Shown here: positions 8,498-18,678 of the stretch, piece after piece
How positions within the stretch are numbered: position 1 is the stretch's first letter
How the letters are laid out: every line of letters begins with the position of its first letter
NCBI RefSeq assembly: GCF_024582815.1
Contig: NZ_CP102099.1
Span: 434,001 to 498,000 of the forward strand
Source: Acinetobacter colistiniresistens
GTDB taxonomy: Bacteria > Pseudomonadota > Gammaproteobacteria > Pseudomonadales > Moraxellaceae
Length of the DNA: 64,000 nt
Direction of reading: 5' to 3'
The notes under the pieces: generated by a model
The model's input: only the letters and a program-made list of their open reading frames with translations
Databases searched by the model: none
What the model was told of the DNA's origin: nothing
Position numbers and translations under genes: made by a program

Positions 8498-9562
8498 TTA
8501 AACGCGTTTTGGCAAACTGCTTAACCATGTCAATAGGTTGGTTGCATCACTATTACGAGCTTGTGAGCTTGGTGCACCCAATAAGACAACAACAGCTGGA
8601 CGTGAATTCACCGTGGTGTGCATGACAACACAACGTCCCGCTTCATTGATATAGCCTGTTTTTGACAGGTTAATGTTCCAGCCACCATTACGAACCAATG
8701 CATTGGTATTATTTGATTTCAGTACACGATAACCTAAATTGAAATCATAGGTTGGCGTGGTTGAAAATTGGCGAATCAAACCATATTGCGAAGCAGTACT
8801 GACCAGAATCCCTAAATCACGTGCAGATGAAACATTGTGCGGATCTAAACCTGTAGATTCAGCATAACGTGTAGACGTCATGCCCAATTGCCGCGCTTTG
8901 GCATTCATTGCTGCAACAAAGGCCGGACGTCCACCTGGGTAAGTCCGCGCTAAAGCGGCCGCCGCAGGATTTTCAGACTTCATCAAAGCAAATAAAAGTG
9001 CTTCTGCACGATTCATGGTATCGCCCGCGCGTAAGGTCGAACTTGAATTCTTGCCACCTGCACCAGCGAAATCAATCGATTCCAGCGTGATTTCTTCTGA
9101 CATGTTTAAGCGCGCATCAGCAGTCACCACAGCAGTCATCAATTTAGTAATCGACGCAATTGGAACCGACATGTTGCTGTTTTTACTGTACAGCACCTCG
9201 CCGGTCTGTGCATCCATCACCAAGGCAGCACGTGCATTGACTGAAGGTTGGCTGCTATACCCGAAAGTATCGCGAATTTGTGTCGACGACTGTGGCGCCG
9301 TTGAAGAGGTGATGGTTGACGAACTACCATTACGCAAAGTTGTGGTAACAGACGTTGAACCTTGCGGACTAATTTCTAGCGGATCATCATCTTCCATCAA
9401 CTGACTAGCATCACTTGCAGACCAATTCATCGAAGCTGAACCGCTCACACGCGAAGAAGCTGGATTGTTATTCACAACCAGTTCAGCAAAACTTGTTGAG
9501 CTCCAGGCCAACAAGATAGACATGCTTAAAACATGCATGATAGATTTTTTAGAATTTTTCAC
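8498..9562 (-). CDS. pbpG: D-alanyl-D-alanine endopeptidase (PBP7/8 type)
   Basis: Periplasmic low-molecular-weight penicillin-binding protein that cleaves peptidoglycan cross-links. A signal peptide covers residues 1-26 (ending STSFA). A Ser/Thr-rich stretch of about 80 residues precedes the S11 peptidase domain. Motifs: SITK at 137-140 (catalytic Ser137, Lys140), SEN at 196-198 and KTG at 301-303. Start codon is GTG at 9562; the next in-frame ATG, at residue 9, would still leave a signal sequence. The family is non-essential, and in A. baumannii PbpG has been linked to virulence. It is divergent from gacA. Confidence 0.94.
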   Translation of the reverse strand: MKNSKKSIMHVLSMSILLAWSSTSFAELVVNNNPASSRVSGSASMNWSASDASQLMEDDDPLEISPQGSTSVTTTLRNGSSSTITSSTAPQSSTQIRDTFGYSSQPSVNARAALVMDAQTGEVLYSKNSNMSVPIASITKLMTAVVTADARLNMSEEITLESIDFAGAGGKNSSSTLRAGDTMNRAEALLFALMKSENPAAAALARTYPGGRPAFVAAMNAKARQLGMTSTRYAESTGLDPHNVSSARDLGILVSTASQYGLIRQFSTTPTYDFNLGYRVLKSNNTNALVRNGGWNINLSKTGYINEAGRCVVMHTTVNSRPAVVVLLGAPSSQARNSDATNLLTWLSSLPKRV

Positions 9563-9773
9563 GACACAATACTCAACTCAGGACGCTGCACATTTGCGCT
9601 TAACACCATTATGCCTTACATTTGAACAAATCGGGTAAAGCTTTTATAGACACAATTGTGTACAACTATTCGCTAAAAACGAAGAATAGGATTGCTAATT
9701 TTGTCGTTTCATTGCAAGCTAATTTTGCTTTATGTAACAAAAAACCAGTTTTTTTGAAAAAAAGGAGGTCTTC

Positions 9774-10409
9774 TTGATCACTGTTCTCGTTGTTGATGAT
9801 CATGAACTCGTGCGCACAGGGATTTGTCGTATGTTGGAAGACCACCCCGATGTAGAGGTGATTGGACAAGCAGAATCGGGGGAAGAAGCGATTGCTTTGG
9901 TGCGTCAGAAACACCCTCAAGTGGTACTCTTGGATGTTAATATGCCAGGTATTGGCGGTGTTGAAACGACCCGTCGCTTGTTGCAAAGTGTACCTGAAAC
10001 TAAAGTGATTGCAGTCAGTGGTCTTGCGGAAGAACCCTACCCGTCTTTGCTCTTGAAAGCCGGTGCAAAAAGCTATATCACCAAAGGGGCACCTATTACA
10101 GAAATGGTGCGCGCCATTAATAAAGTGATGCAGGGCGGAAAATACTTCAGTGCAGATATTGCTGAACAGCTCGCCAGCTCTTATCTTTCAGATACCCAGC
10201 AATCTCCATTTGATGCCTTGTCAGAACGTGAAATGCAAGTGGCGATGATGGTCGTCAATTGTATCAGTGCACAAGAAATTGCAGACAAACTATTTGTCAG
10301 CGTGAAAACCGTAAATACTTATCGCTATCGTATTTTTGAAAAATTGGCAATTGACAGTGACGTCAAGCTAACTCATCTTGCGATTCGTTATGGCCTCATT
10401 AAACCTTAA
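9774..10409 (+). CDS. gacA: LuxR-family response regulator GacA/UvrY
   Basis: DNA-binding response regulator of the GacS/GacA (BarA/UvrY) system, acting on small RNAs or virulence genes. Receiver domain 1-120 with acidic pocket Asp8-Asp9, phospho-acceptor Asp54 (VVLLDVNMPG) and Lys104. LuxR-type helix-turn-helix at about 145-205 (LSEREMQVAMMVV, then AQEIADKLFVSVKTVNTYRYRIFEKL). Translation starts at TTG 9774, forced by a near-perfect AGGAGGT 4 bases upstream. pilS follows after 26 bases, so the regulator shares a cluster with the pilus two-component system. The cognate sensor GacS is not in the window. Confidence 0.92.
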   Translation: MITVLVVDDHELVRTGICRMLEDHPDVEVIGQAESGEEAIALVRQKHPQVVLLDVNMPGIGGVETTRRLLQSVPETKVIAVSGLAEEPYPSLLLKAGAKSYITKGAPITEMVRAINKVMQGGKYFSADIAEQLASSYLSDTQQSPFDALSEREMQVAMMVVNCISAQEIADKLFVSVKTVNTYRYRIFEKLAIDSDVKLTHLAIRYGLIKP

Positions 10410-10435
10410 TACATCTAGAATAATAGTCATCGCCT

Positions 10436-12001
10436 ATGTTAGGGAAAATAGCAACATCGGTCTCTCAGACCATCTATCGGTTAGGCGTTTGGTATAGTGG
10501 CTATCGGCTTATTATTGCCGTTAGCCTGCTTTTAATTTATTTACTGACTGCCGAGCAACTTTCGGGTAATTATGTTTACCCCTTTTTATATTTCTATACT
10601 TTAATTTGCTATATCGCATTCAATATCTTTCAGCTCGCTTTACTACAGCTTGTTCCGATACAGACCTCGAAGCAACTGATTTTTATTTTTCTAATCGACG
10701 TAATTGGTCTCAGTTTAATTACGTTTGCTTCGGGTGGCCCTAATCTGCAACTGAGCCTACTTTATGTCATTATTATTTTTTCTTCTGCGATTTTACTCAA
10801 TGCACATCTTTCACTGATCATTACTTTATTTGCAGTCATCATGGTAGTTTACCAACGCTTTTTAGGTGACTTCTTTGATGCCAATAATTTAACGCATCTC
10901 AGCAATAGTATTTTTCTAGCCTTTTTGTTTTTCGTTGTGCATGCCATTGGCCGCATTGCCGTACAACGCTTTAAAATCTTAGAAACCCTGACATTCAATC
11001 AGTCAATCGAGATTCATCAACTACAGAATATTAACCGCTATATTCTTGAACAGATTGAAGACGGCTATTTGGTTCTTGATGAAAGCAATCATATCGTTTT
11101 AACCAATCCTGCAGCCAATACCCTGTTAGGGATTCATCTGCCGACCTCTTTGGAAAAGACACCACTGATCAAATTACAGCCTGACTTGTTTGAATTGATC
11201 CAATTCAGCAATCTGGAAGATGGTGAAGAGTTCAGTTTTGAGTCACAACAGAGCCCCTATATCATCAATGTTCGGGTCAAACACCTGCTTGTACCAGAAC
11301 AAGCCCTGGTATTATTAGTTTTAAAAGATGCACAAAAACTGACACAACAAGTTCAACAGCTCAAACTGGCCGCCTTGGGTCAACTTTCTGCCAGTATTGC
11401 CCATGAAATTCGCAATCCATTGGCGGCTATTGTACAGGCCAATAGTTTATTAAAAGACAGCGACACCCACCAACTGAACATGCTGTCTCACATGATCAGC
11501 AAGCAAGCCAAACGCATTGATAATATTGTGCAAGATACACTCGCCATGGCACGCAATAAGCCAACAGAGCCTCAAGTCATTGAGCTCAGCCCTTTCTTGG
11601 AAAGTTTGCTGAATGAAGATCTTGCCGATGCCAAACATCGTATTCAACTAAAACAGACGGAACAACTCAGCATTCTCTTTGATGAAAAACAATTACGCCA
11701 AGTGCTGATTAATTTAATTCGAAATGCATTACGACATAATTCGACCGATGCTCCTTATATTGAAGTTGAAGTCCAGCTAAAAGATGGGCGAAGCTGTATC
11801 GATGTCATCGATTTTGGGACGGGTGTCTCAAAACGAGATATTTCTCAGCTATTCAAACCATTTTTTAGTACCGAAATTAAAGGAACTGGTTTAGGATTGT
11901 ACCTGTCTCATACTTTTTGTGAGGCAAATCATGCAAAGCTCACCTATATAGAGCGACAACAAGGAGCATGCTTCAGGATTGAATGCTCAAAAATTCATTG
12001 A
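10436..12001 (+). CDS. pilS: Sensor histidine kinase PilS
   Basis: Membrane sensor of the PilS/PilR system that controls type IV pilin transcription. The N-terminus has about six membrane segments (residues 25-180), then a PAS domain (about 195-300), HisKA with phospho-His323 in SIAHEIRNPLA, and an HATPase domain with N-box (LINLIRNALRH), DFGTGV and GTGLGLYL. Length 521 is normal. It lies 22 bases before pilR and is probably cotranscribed with gacA upstream. Confidence 0.93.
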   Translation: MLGKIATSVSQTIYRLGVWYSGYRLIIAVSLLLIYLLTAEQLSGNYVYPFLYFYTLICYIAFNIFQLALLQLVPIQTSKQLIFIFLIDVIGLSLITFASGGPNLQLSLLYVIIIFSSAILLNAHLSLIITLFAVIMVVYQRFLGDFFDANNLTHLSNSIFLAFLFFVVHAIGRIAVQRFKILETLTFNQSIEIHQLQNINRYILEQIEDGYLVLDESNHIVLTNPAANTLLGIHLPTSLEKTPLIKLQPDLFELIQFSNLEDGEEFSFESQQSPYIINVRVKHLLVPEQALVLLVLKDAQKLTQQVQQLKLAALGQLSASIAHEIRNPLAAIVQANSLLKDSDTHQLNMLSHMISKQAKRIDNIVQDTLAMARNKPTEPQVIELSPFLESLLNEDLADAKHRIQLKQTEQLSILFDEKQLRQVLINLIRNALRHNSTDAPYIEVEVQLKDGRSCIDVIDFGTGVSKRDISQLFKPFFSTEIKGTGLGLYLSHTFCEANHAKLTYIERQQGACFRIECSKIH

Positions 12002-12023
12002 TTAGATTAGGTTTCTCGGGGAA

Positions 12024-13460
12024 ATGGCAACAAAACAACCACTCGTCTTATTGGTAGACGACGAAGAAGATTTATGTCTTTTAATGCAGATGACGCTGGC
12101 GCGGATGGGCATTAAAACACATCTCGCCTATCGGGTCGAACAGGCTAAAAAATTCTTTACTGAATTCCAGTATGATGCCTGTTTAACAGATTTAAATCTT
12201 CCTGATGGAAATGGTTTGGATCTGGTCAAACATGTAACTCAAAACTATCCCAACACGCCAATTGCCGTATTAACAGCTTATGGCAATATGGATATCGCGA
12301 TTGCTGCACTCAAAGCAGGTGCATTCGATTTTGTCAGCAAACCTGTCAACCAAATGCATTTGGATCAACTGATCCAGAAAGCACTGAACCGTCCGCAGCC
12401 TGAGCAAGAAGCAGCAGAAACAGCCTTAGAAAACAAGCTATTAATCGGACGTTCCGCACCCATTCAACAACTACGCATTGCTTTAAAGAAAATTGCACGC
12501 TCCCAAGCCCCAGTGTTCATTACTGGTGAATCAGGCACAGGTAAAGAAGTGGTAGCGAATCTTGTGCACCGCTTAAGTAATCGCAGTGAAGGGCCTTTTA
12601 TTGCCATCAATTGTGGTGCAATTCCAACCGAGTTGATGGAAAGTGAGCTGTTTGGACACAAAAAAGGTAGCTTCACAGGTGCAACTCAGGATAAGCAAGG
12701 CTTAATTCTGTCTGCTCACGGTGGTAGTTTATTTTTAGATGAAATTGCTGAATTACCGTTAAATATGCAGGTCAAACTGCTGCGTGCTGTTCAGGAAAAG
12801 AAAATTCGTCCAGTGGGTTCGGATCAAGAAATTGATGTAGATTTTCGTGTGATTAGTGCCAGTCATCAAGATTTAGAGCTGTTGGTTCAGCAAGGCCGCT
12901 TCCGTCAAGATTTGTTCTTCCGTATTCATGTGATGGATATCGTACTGCCACCTTTACGTGAGCGTGGGCAAGATATTTTGCTGTTGGCCAACCACTTTAT
13001 TCAAAAGATTAGCCAAGAATGGGATCTACCCGCAAAATCGCTCTCTACACGTGCTGAACAATTTTTGTTGCAACAGTATTTCCCTGGGAATGTGCGGGAA
13101 TTACGCAATATTATTGAGCGTGCCATTACCCTTAGTGATGATGACAACATTGATTTGGCACATTTACAGACCGCGCCTTTGCGGAGCACACTGGCCAATC
13201 CAGCCGCTTCGTTTTCGGCTACGCCTGCAGAAGAAGCTGAACCAGTTCAACATTCTGCCAGCACGACACTGAGCTCGAAAAAACTTCCACCTGAAGGCTT
13301 GGAGCGTTATTTAGAAAATATTGAAAAAGAAATTCTCCTCAATGCACTCAACCTGACCCATTGGAATCGGACGTTAGCAGCGAAAAAGTTAGGTATGACT
13401 TTCCGTTCGTTACGTTATCGGCTGAAAAAATTCGGCTTGGATACCGAAGACGAAGAATAA
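12024..13460 (+). CDS. pilR: Sigma-54-dependent response regulator PilR
   Basis: NtrC-class activator for the pilin promoter. Receiver domain with Asp56 (ACLTDLNLPDG), AAA+ domain with Walker A GESGTGKE (168-175), the sigma-54 loop written GSFTGA (215-220) and Walker B GGSLFLDEIAEL, and a C-terminal Fis-type helix-turn-helix (NRTLAAKKLGMTFRSLRYRL). The Ser variant of GAFTGA is usual in PilR proteins and should be functional. A strong terminator follows. No pilin gene lies nearby, so the target is elsewhere on the chromosome. Confidence 0.95.
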   Translation: MATKQPLVLLVDDEEDLCLLMQMTLARMGIKTHLAYRVEQAKKFFTEFQYDACLTDLNLPDGNGLDLVKHVTQNYPNTPIAVLTAYGNMDIAIAALKAGAFDFVSKPVNQMHLDQLIQKALNRPQPEQEAAETALENKLLIGRSAPIQQLRIALKKIARSQAPVFITGESGTGKEVVANLVHRLSNRSEGPFIAINCGAIPTELMESELFGHKKGSFTGATQDKQGLILSAHGGSLFLDEIAELPLNMQVKLLRAVQEKKIRPVGSDQEIDVDFRVISASHQDLELLVQQGRFRQDLFFRIHVMDIVLPPLRERGQDILLLANHFIQKISQEWDLPAKSLSTRAEQFLLQQYFPGNVRELRNIIERAITLSDDDNIDLAHLQTAPLRSTLANPAASFSATPAEEAEPVQHSASTTLSSKKLPPEGLERYLENIEKEILLNALNLTHWNRTLAAKKLGMTFRSLRYRLKKFGLDTEDEE

Positions 13461-13468
13461 CCAAAAAC

Positions 13469-13498
13469 AAGGCCCCGATTTTCAGGGGCCTTATTTTT
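13469..13498. terminator. Terminator between pilR and ctpA (convergent)
   Basis: AAGGCCCC (13469-13476) pairs with GGGGCCTT (13485-13492) and is followed by a T-rich run. A-rich sequence on the left flank makes it usable from both strands. Confidence 0.88.
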
Positions 13499-13510
13499 AA
13501 AAATGTTTTT

Positions 13511-14686
13511 TTAATAACGACTTTTCAATACCAAGTCAGTTACATGTTCGAGGTAAGCATCCTCTTTCATTTCTGCTGTTAAGGGAACAATTTGATTGGG
13601 TTGAATCCCTTGCCCTTCAATCATATTGCCATTTGGCGTGTAGTAATGCGAAACCGTCATTTGTAACGCCGCACCGCTCGGTAAAGGAAAGAGCTTTTGT
13701 ACCACGCCTTTACCATAACTGGTCTCACCCACCACCCAAGCACGTTTATGTTCCTTCATTGCTGCGGTAAAAACCTCAGCCGCAGAAGCAGAACGTCGGT
13801 TGATCAAAATGCCTAATTTCATGTTCTGAAATTCATTAGAGGGTAACGCCTGGAATTGCTGATCGCCTTCCGAACGGCTTTTAGTGGTGACAATAATTCC
13901 TTGGTTTAAAAATAAATCTGCCGCTTCTACTGAAGCAGAAAGTAAACCACCTGGATTATTACGCAAATCAAATACCACCGCTTTTAGCTTGGTAGAACTA
14001 TACTCTTCAATCAAACGTTTAATTTCATTGGCAGTATCTTGTTGAAAAACACGTATTTTCAACACCAATACCTGATTGTGTAACAGAACAGGTTCAATAT
14101 CGGTTTCAACTTTTTTATTACGAACCAAAATCACCGTACTGCTATTATTGTCTGGCTGTATCTGTAAAGTGCTACCGATTGAACCGTAAAGTAAACCTTG
14201 AACCTGATCTTGGTTTAAACTCTTCAGTTCCTGATTGTCTACCTTGAGAATCACTTGCCCATTGTGCAGACCCAATTTGCTCGAGTCCGAACCTGCTTTT
14301 AAATCTTGAATCTGCCAAGACTTGGCATGGGCATCATAATTTAAATTAAAATCCACAGAGGCAAGATCACCTTCTGTATATTGAATCAGTTGGCGATATT
14401 CTTCTGCAGATAAATAACGGGAATAACGATCCAGACCACTGACCAGACCTTTAATTGCTTGTTGAAATAAAGCATCATCCGATTTTTTATCAACATAGTT
14501 ATCTTTGACAATGCCATAGATCTGCACAAACTGTTGAATCGACTCAATCGGCACTTCTGCATTTTGAGCAGGTGCCTCATCACCCCATCCCGAAGCGTGT
14601 GTCATAGGCGCCGCAAAAAGGCTATGCCCCCAACACATCAACAAACTCGCACAGATCGCTCGGTAAATGTTGTTGTGCTGGGTCAT
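13511..14686 (-). CDS. ctpA: S41-family carboxy-terminal processing protease
   Basis: Periplasmic serine protease that trims or degrades proteins from their C-termini, in some species acting on peptidoglycan hydrolases. Signal peptide 1-26 (ends SLFAA), PDZ domain about 105-190 and S41 peptidase domain 205-375. The Ser lies in RRSASAAEVF (298-306) and the Lys is Lys326 in ETSYGKGVVQ, giving the Ser/Lys dyad of the family. FDLRNNPGGLL (239-249) is the conserved core. It starts 9 bases after gpmI on the same strand, a cluster also found in other gammaproteobacteria. Confidence 0.92.
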   Translation of the reverse strand: MTQHNNIYRAICASLLMCWGHSLFAAPMTHASGWGDEAPAQNAEVPIESIQQFVQIYGIVKDNYVDKKSDDALFQQAIKGLVSGLDRYSRYLSAEEYRQLIQYTEGDLASVDFNLNYDAHAKSWQIQDLKAGSDSSKLGLHNGQVILKVDNQELKSLNQDQVQGLLYGSIGSTLQIQPDNNSSTVILVRNKKVETDIEPVLLHNQVLVLKIRVFQQDTANEIKRLIEEYSSTKLKAVVFDLRNNPGGLLSASVEAADLFLNQGIIVTTKSRSEGDQQFQALPSNEFQNMKLGILINRRSASAAEVFTAAMKEHKRAWVVGETSYGKGVVQKLFPLPSGAALQMTVSHYYTPNGNMIEGQGIQPNQIVPLTAEMKEDAYLEHVTDLVLKSRY

Positions 14687-14695
14687 TGCTTCACC

Positions 14696-16240
14696 TTATT
14701 TTAAAGTAATTAAATTCTTGCCTTGCATATCAGAAGGTACTGGAATGTGCATCAAATGAAGTAATGTTGGCGCAACATCAGCCAGTACACCACCTTCAGC
14801 AATCGTTGCTTGTGTTGGTCCCACATAAATAAATGGCACCAATTCAGTGGTATGCTGGGTATGAACTTGTCCGCTGTCATAGTCTTGCATCTGCTCTACA
14901 TTACCATGATCTGCAGTAATTAACATATGCCCTTTGTTTGCCATCACGGCATCATAAACACGACCAAGACAGGTATCGACCGTTTCAACTGCTTTCACTG
15001 CAGCATCAAATACGCCGGTGTGTCCAACCATATCGCCATTGGCATAGTTCACGACCAATAGGTCAAACTCACCTGAATTGATTGCATTCACCAACTCGTC
15101 CGTGACTTCATAAGCACTCATTTCTGGTTTTAAATCATAAGTTGCAACATTCGGAGACGGGATCAGAATCCGTTTTTCACCAGGATATTCATCTTCACGA
15201 CCACCACTAAAGAAGAAGGTGACATGTGCATATTTCTCAGTTTCAGCAATCCGCAATTGGGTTTTGCCTAAATCTGATAAATATTCACCAATCGAGTTTT
15301 TCAGCTCTTCTGGCATATAAGCGACAGGTGCATCAATGCTGGCTTGATAACGAGTCAGCATCACAAACTTCGATAAATTAGGTACGACTTTACGCTCAAA
15401 ACCTGCAAAATCTTTTTCCACAAAGGCCCGGGTAATTTCACGCGCGCGATCGGCACGGAAATTCATAAAGACAACGCTATCGCCGTCTTGGACTTTGGCA
15501 ATTTCACCAATGCGGGTTGCTTTGACAAATTCGTCATTTTCGTTCGCGGCATAGGCAAGTTCCAAGCCCTCAACTGCGGAATTAGCAACACGGACTGCTT
15601 CACCTTCCGTCATTAAACGATAGGCTTGTTCAACACGGTCCCAGCGATTATCGCGGTCCATCGCAAAGTAGCGACCAATCATCGACACGATACGCCCTTG
15701 ATTTGGATACTGTGCAAATAAAGCATCTAATTTTTCTAATGAGGGTTTTGCACTGCGGGGTGGGGTATCACGACCATCTAAAAAGGCATGCAAATAAACA
15801 GTTGCACCACGTTTTAAGGCCAATTCACACATCGCCACAATATGGTCTTCATGCGAATGTACGCCACCTTCTGACAACAAGCCCATCACATGCACGGCAC
15901 CCTTCGCGGCTTTGGCTTTCTCAACTGCATCCACTAACACTTCATGCTCAAAAAAAGCACCTGTGCGGATATCTTTGGTAATTCGGGTGAAATCCTGATA
16001 TAGCACACGACCAGCACCGAGATTCATATGACCGACTTCAGAATTACCCATTTGACCATCAGGCAAGCCAACATCTTCACCTGAGCCCGAGATTAGACTA
16101 TTTGGATGCTTGGCTTTCATCGCTGTAAGATTTGGCGTTTTTGCCGCTAAAAAAGCATTATCATCAACAGCTTCACGATGTCCTACACCATCCATGATTA
16201 CCAGAACGTGAGGAATTTTGCCAGCATTTGCATCCGTCAT
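14696..16240 (-). CDS. gpmI: 2,3-bisphosphoglycerate-independent phosphoglycerate mutase
   Basis: Interconverts 3- and 2-phosphoglycerate in glycolysis using two manganese ions. Metal ligand Asp17 (VIMDGVG), phosphoserine Ser67 in MGNSEVGH, and later clusters YANGDMVGH and [11 protein letters not shown] are all present. 514 residues is the family length. I start at the ATG at 16240 (MTDANAGK); the longer frame would add seven residues without a better ribosome site. DGVGHRE replaces the commoner DGWG. It lies between lptG and ctpA, all on the minus strand. Confidence 0.96.
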   Translation of the reverse strand: MTDANAGKIPHVLVIMDGVGHREAVDDNAFLAAKTPNLTAMKAKHPNSLISGSGEDVGLPDGQMGNSEVGHMNLGAGRVLYQDFTRITKDIRTGAFFEHEVLVDAVEKAKAAKGAVHVMGLLSEGGVHSHEDHIVAMCELALKRGATVYLHAFLDGRDTPPRSAKPSLEKLDALFAQYPNQGRIVSMIGRYFAMDRDNRWDRVEQAYRLMTEGEAVRVANSAVEGLELAYAANENDEFVKATRIGEIAKVQDGDSVVFMNFRADRAREITRAFVEKDFAGFERKVVPNLSKFVMLTRYQASIDAPVAYMPEELKNSIGEYLSDLGKTQLRIAETEKYAHVTFFFSGGREDEYPGEKRILIPSPNVATYDLKPEMSAYEVTDELVNAINSGEFDLLVVNYANGDMVGHTGVFDAAVKAVETVDTCLGRVYDAVMANKGHMLITADHGNVEQMQDYDSGQVHTQHTTELVPFIYVGPTQATIAEGGVLADVAPTLLHLMHIPVPSDMQGKNLITLK

Positions 16241-16353
16241 AATGGACTCTCTGTTTGTCATTTGATCGGTCTATTTTACCGAAATTTAATCGAATTCTCT
16301 ATGATCTCTCGATGGCTTTCATCAATACCGATCATAGAGGCTGTCCATCAAGA

Positions 16354-17424
16354 TTAGCGTGCCCGATAGAGCAGATAGCTACCAATCATAAAGATCAGCA
16401 CTACAGGCAAGAGCACAAACCATGCTGGAGATGGTGCATAAACCAGACTGGCATAACCCAAGAAATCTTGTAAATAGAAGAAACCTAACCCAGTAAATAA
16501 TGCAATTACTAAACGGAAACCCATCGACTGTTGGCGCAACGGGCCAAAAATAAAGGAGCAGGCAATCAAGACCAGTGTAATTAAAGAAAACGGTGCCGTT
16601 ATTTTCTGCCAGAAAGCCAGTTCATAGGTCTTGGGTACCTGACTATATTCTTCCATATAACGCATGAAACTAATCAATTGGCTAGGTGATAAATCTTCCG
16701 GATCTAATGTCACCATATGCACATATTTTGGCTGTAAAGCCAAACCAAGTGACTGCTGTTCATGATCAGTTTTAATGGCATCACCTTGCGCCAATAAATC
16801 GACTTGATGGGACTGCGATAACACCCACTCTCCATCTTTAAGGAACTGTCCCTTTTCTGCGCTCACAAAAGATTGCAAGCGATAATTCTGGTCAAAATCG
16901 ATGGTTTGAATATTACGCAACTGACCCTGTGAATTGGCATAATCAATATAAATAAAGCGTTGCCCTTCACGTGACCAATAGCCTTTTACTTCTCCCAGCG
17001 CAGCGACACTGCGTTGTTTCTTAATACTTTGTGCCTGTTCATTGGTATAGGGAATCACCCACTCGCTCAAGACAAAAGATAGGACGATTAACAGTAATGC
17101 TGAGCGCATCACCCAGCCGACAATCCGCCAGAGGCTAATGCCGACCGAACGCATCACAATCAATTCACTATTCGATGCAAGCGCCCCCAGCCCCAGAACA
17201 GAACCGATTAATGCCGCAACAGGCAGAATTTCATACAGATAATGTGGTGCACCCCACATCACATACAGGAACGCTTGCCAAGCATTATAATTCGGTTTTA
17301 GCGAGCCCAGCTCACCCAGATAGGTAAATAAAACTTGCAAGAAAGACAGTACCAACGTAGTTCCCAACATTGCGAGAACAGTGGTTTTTGTCACATGTTT
17401 GGCGACTATTCGACGTGCTAACAT
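16354..17424 (-). CDS. lptG: LPS/LOS export permease LptG
   Basis: Inner-membrane component of the LptB2FG ABC transporter that extracts lipooligosaccharide for transport to the outer membrane. About six membrane segments: three N-terminal (residues 15-120), a periplasmic beta-jellyroll region (125-270), then three more (275-350). The N-terminal coupling stretch RRIVAKHVTKTTVLAMLGTTL is typical of YjgP/YjgQ proteins. Its ATG shares one base with the lptF stop, so translation is coupled. Confidence 0.93.
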   Translation of the reverse strand: MLARRIVAKHVTKTTVLAMLGTTLVLSFLQVLFTYLGELGSLKPNYNAWQAFLYVMWGAPHYLYEILPVAALIGSVLGLGALASNSELIVMRSVGISLWRIVGWVMRSALLLIVLSFVLSEWVIPYTNEQAQSIKKQRSVAALGEVKGYWSREGQRFIYIDYANSQGQLRNIQTIDFDQNYRLQSFVSAEKGQFLKDGEWVLSQSHQVDLLAQGDAIKTDHEQQSLGLALQPKYVHMVTLDPEDLSPSQLISFMRYMEEYSQVPKTYELAFWQKITAPFSLITLVLIACSFIFGPLRQQSMGFRLVIALFTGLGFFYLQDFLGYASLVYAPSPAWFVLLPVVLIFMIGSYLLYRAR

Positions 17425-18524
17425 TACAACCCCACTCGCTGAATACTTTTCTTAAGTTTTGGTGCCAATTTCTGTTTACGCGCGAAAATTGCTGCAGCAA
17501 TTGCATAAACCAAAAGCACTACAGGATAAGCCCAAATATCTAATTCTTCTTTACTGATTCGGGTTTTAATCGCAATCATCACCACAATCAAACTGGCAAA
17601 AATAAAAATAGCAGGGATCAGGCGATAATAACGCCCTTGCCGCGGACTCACCTCTGACAATGCAACGGCAAGCATCAAGGCAACAATGATGATAAATGGC
17701 CCGAAGACACGCCAACCCAGTTCACTACGTACCACCGAATCATCACGTTGCTGCCATAATTTAGACATGGGCAGGGCTTCCACATCATCACTTTCAAATT
17801 TTACATCTTTATCACTTTCCAGACGTAAACGGTACGACTGGAACTCAGCCTGAGTATAGCGTGGCTGGTTTGGATAGATCTCATAACGGCGCCCTTGCAC
17901 CAAATCCACAACATTTGCCGTGTCATTGGCAACTTCGACACGGGTCGCCTCTTTGGCCAGAATCATGACATCAGGTTTATCTTCTTGCTTGGCTTTTTGG
18001 TAGAAAAAAATGTCTTTAAGATTCTTACGGTCTTCGGACAATGAACCTGCATAAATGGTATATGGCCCAGAAGAAATAAACTCTTTAGGTCTCACCAAAT
18101 CAAAACCCGTTCGGACGGCCTGGGTGCTGGTCAGTTTTTCAAACTCTCTTAAGCCCCATGGTCCCATCCAAAGCATCAGGCTGGTTTGTACCACCAGATA
18201 CACCAGTGTCATAGGTAACAATAACCGAGCCAATTGATTCCGACTGACACCGCTGCCATTTAAAACTGCCATCTCATGATCAACATAAAGCCGACCAAAT
18301 ACCAGCATCAATGCAATGAAGAAGCCCAAAGGAAGAATTAACGTCAAAAACTCAGGCAGGCGGTAGCCAATAATGCTAAATAAAATCCCTGCATCTAGGC
18401 GGCCTTGAGCCGCAACGCCAAAATACTTGATTAAACGACCACCCATCATAATCAAGGTTAATAAACCAATGACCACGAGAGATGTCGAAACCACTTGTTT
18501 GACGAGATAACGCCGAATAATCAA
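17424..18524 (-). CDS. lptF: LPS/LOS export permease LptF
   Basis: Partner of LptG in the LptB2FG transporter. It begins MIIRRYLVKQVVSTSLVV, the standard LptF start, with three membrane segments, a periplasmic domain around 125-265 and three C-terminal membrane segments. 366 residues is normal. First gene of the minus-strand lptF-lptG-gpmI-ctpA run and divergent from pepA, the same head-to-head arrangement seen in many gammaproteobacteria. Confidence 0.94.
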   Translation of the reverse strand: MIIRRYLVKQVVSTSLVVIGLLTLIMMGGRLIKYFGVAAQGRLDAGILFSIIGYRLPEFLTLILPLGFFIALMLVFGRLYVDHEMAVLNGSGVSRNQLARLLLPMTLVYLVVQTSLMLWMGPWGLREFEKLTSTQAVRTGFDLVRPKEFISSGPYTIYAGSLSEDRKNLKDIFFYQKAKQEDKPDVMILAKEATRVEVANDTANVVDLVQGRRYEIYPNQPRYTQAEFQSYRLRLESDKDVKFESDDVEALPMSKLWQQRDDSVVRSELGWRVFGPFIIIVALMLAVALSEVSPRQGRYYRLIPAIFIFASLIVVMIAIKTRISKEELDIWAYPVVLLVYAIAAAIFARKQKLAPKLKKSIQRVGL

Positions 18525-18678
18525 AGTAATACTTCCAAAAAGACCAATTGAAGGTAACGCTAGTTTACCCGAATGTTAAAAATATAAAACCTATCGCTTG
18601 TTGCGGATTGCAACCTCATATCCGAAAGTGTTTAATGGACTTCTCTTTCTTTTTGGCTCACCAGGTTCTATACAAACA

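Noticed and set aside
12024..13460. GSFTGA instead of GAFTGA in PilR as a possible loss of function.
   Set aside because: The Ser variant is usual in PilR proteins.
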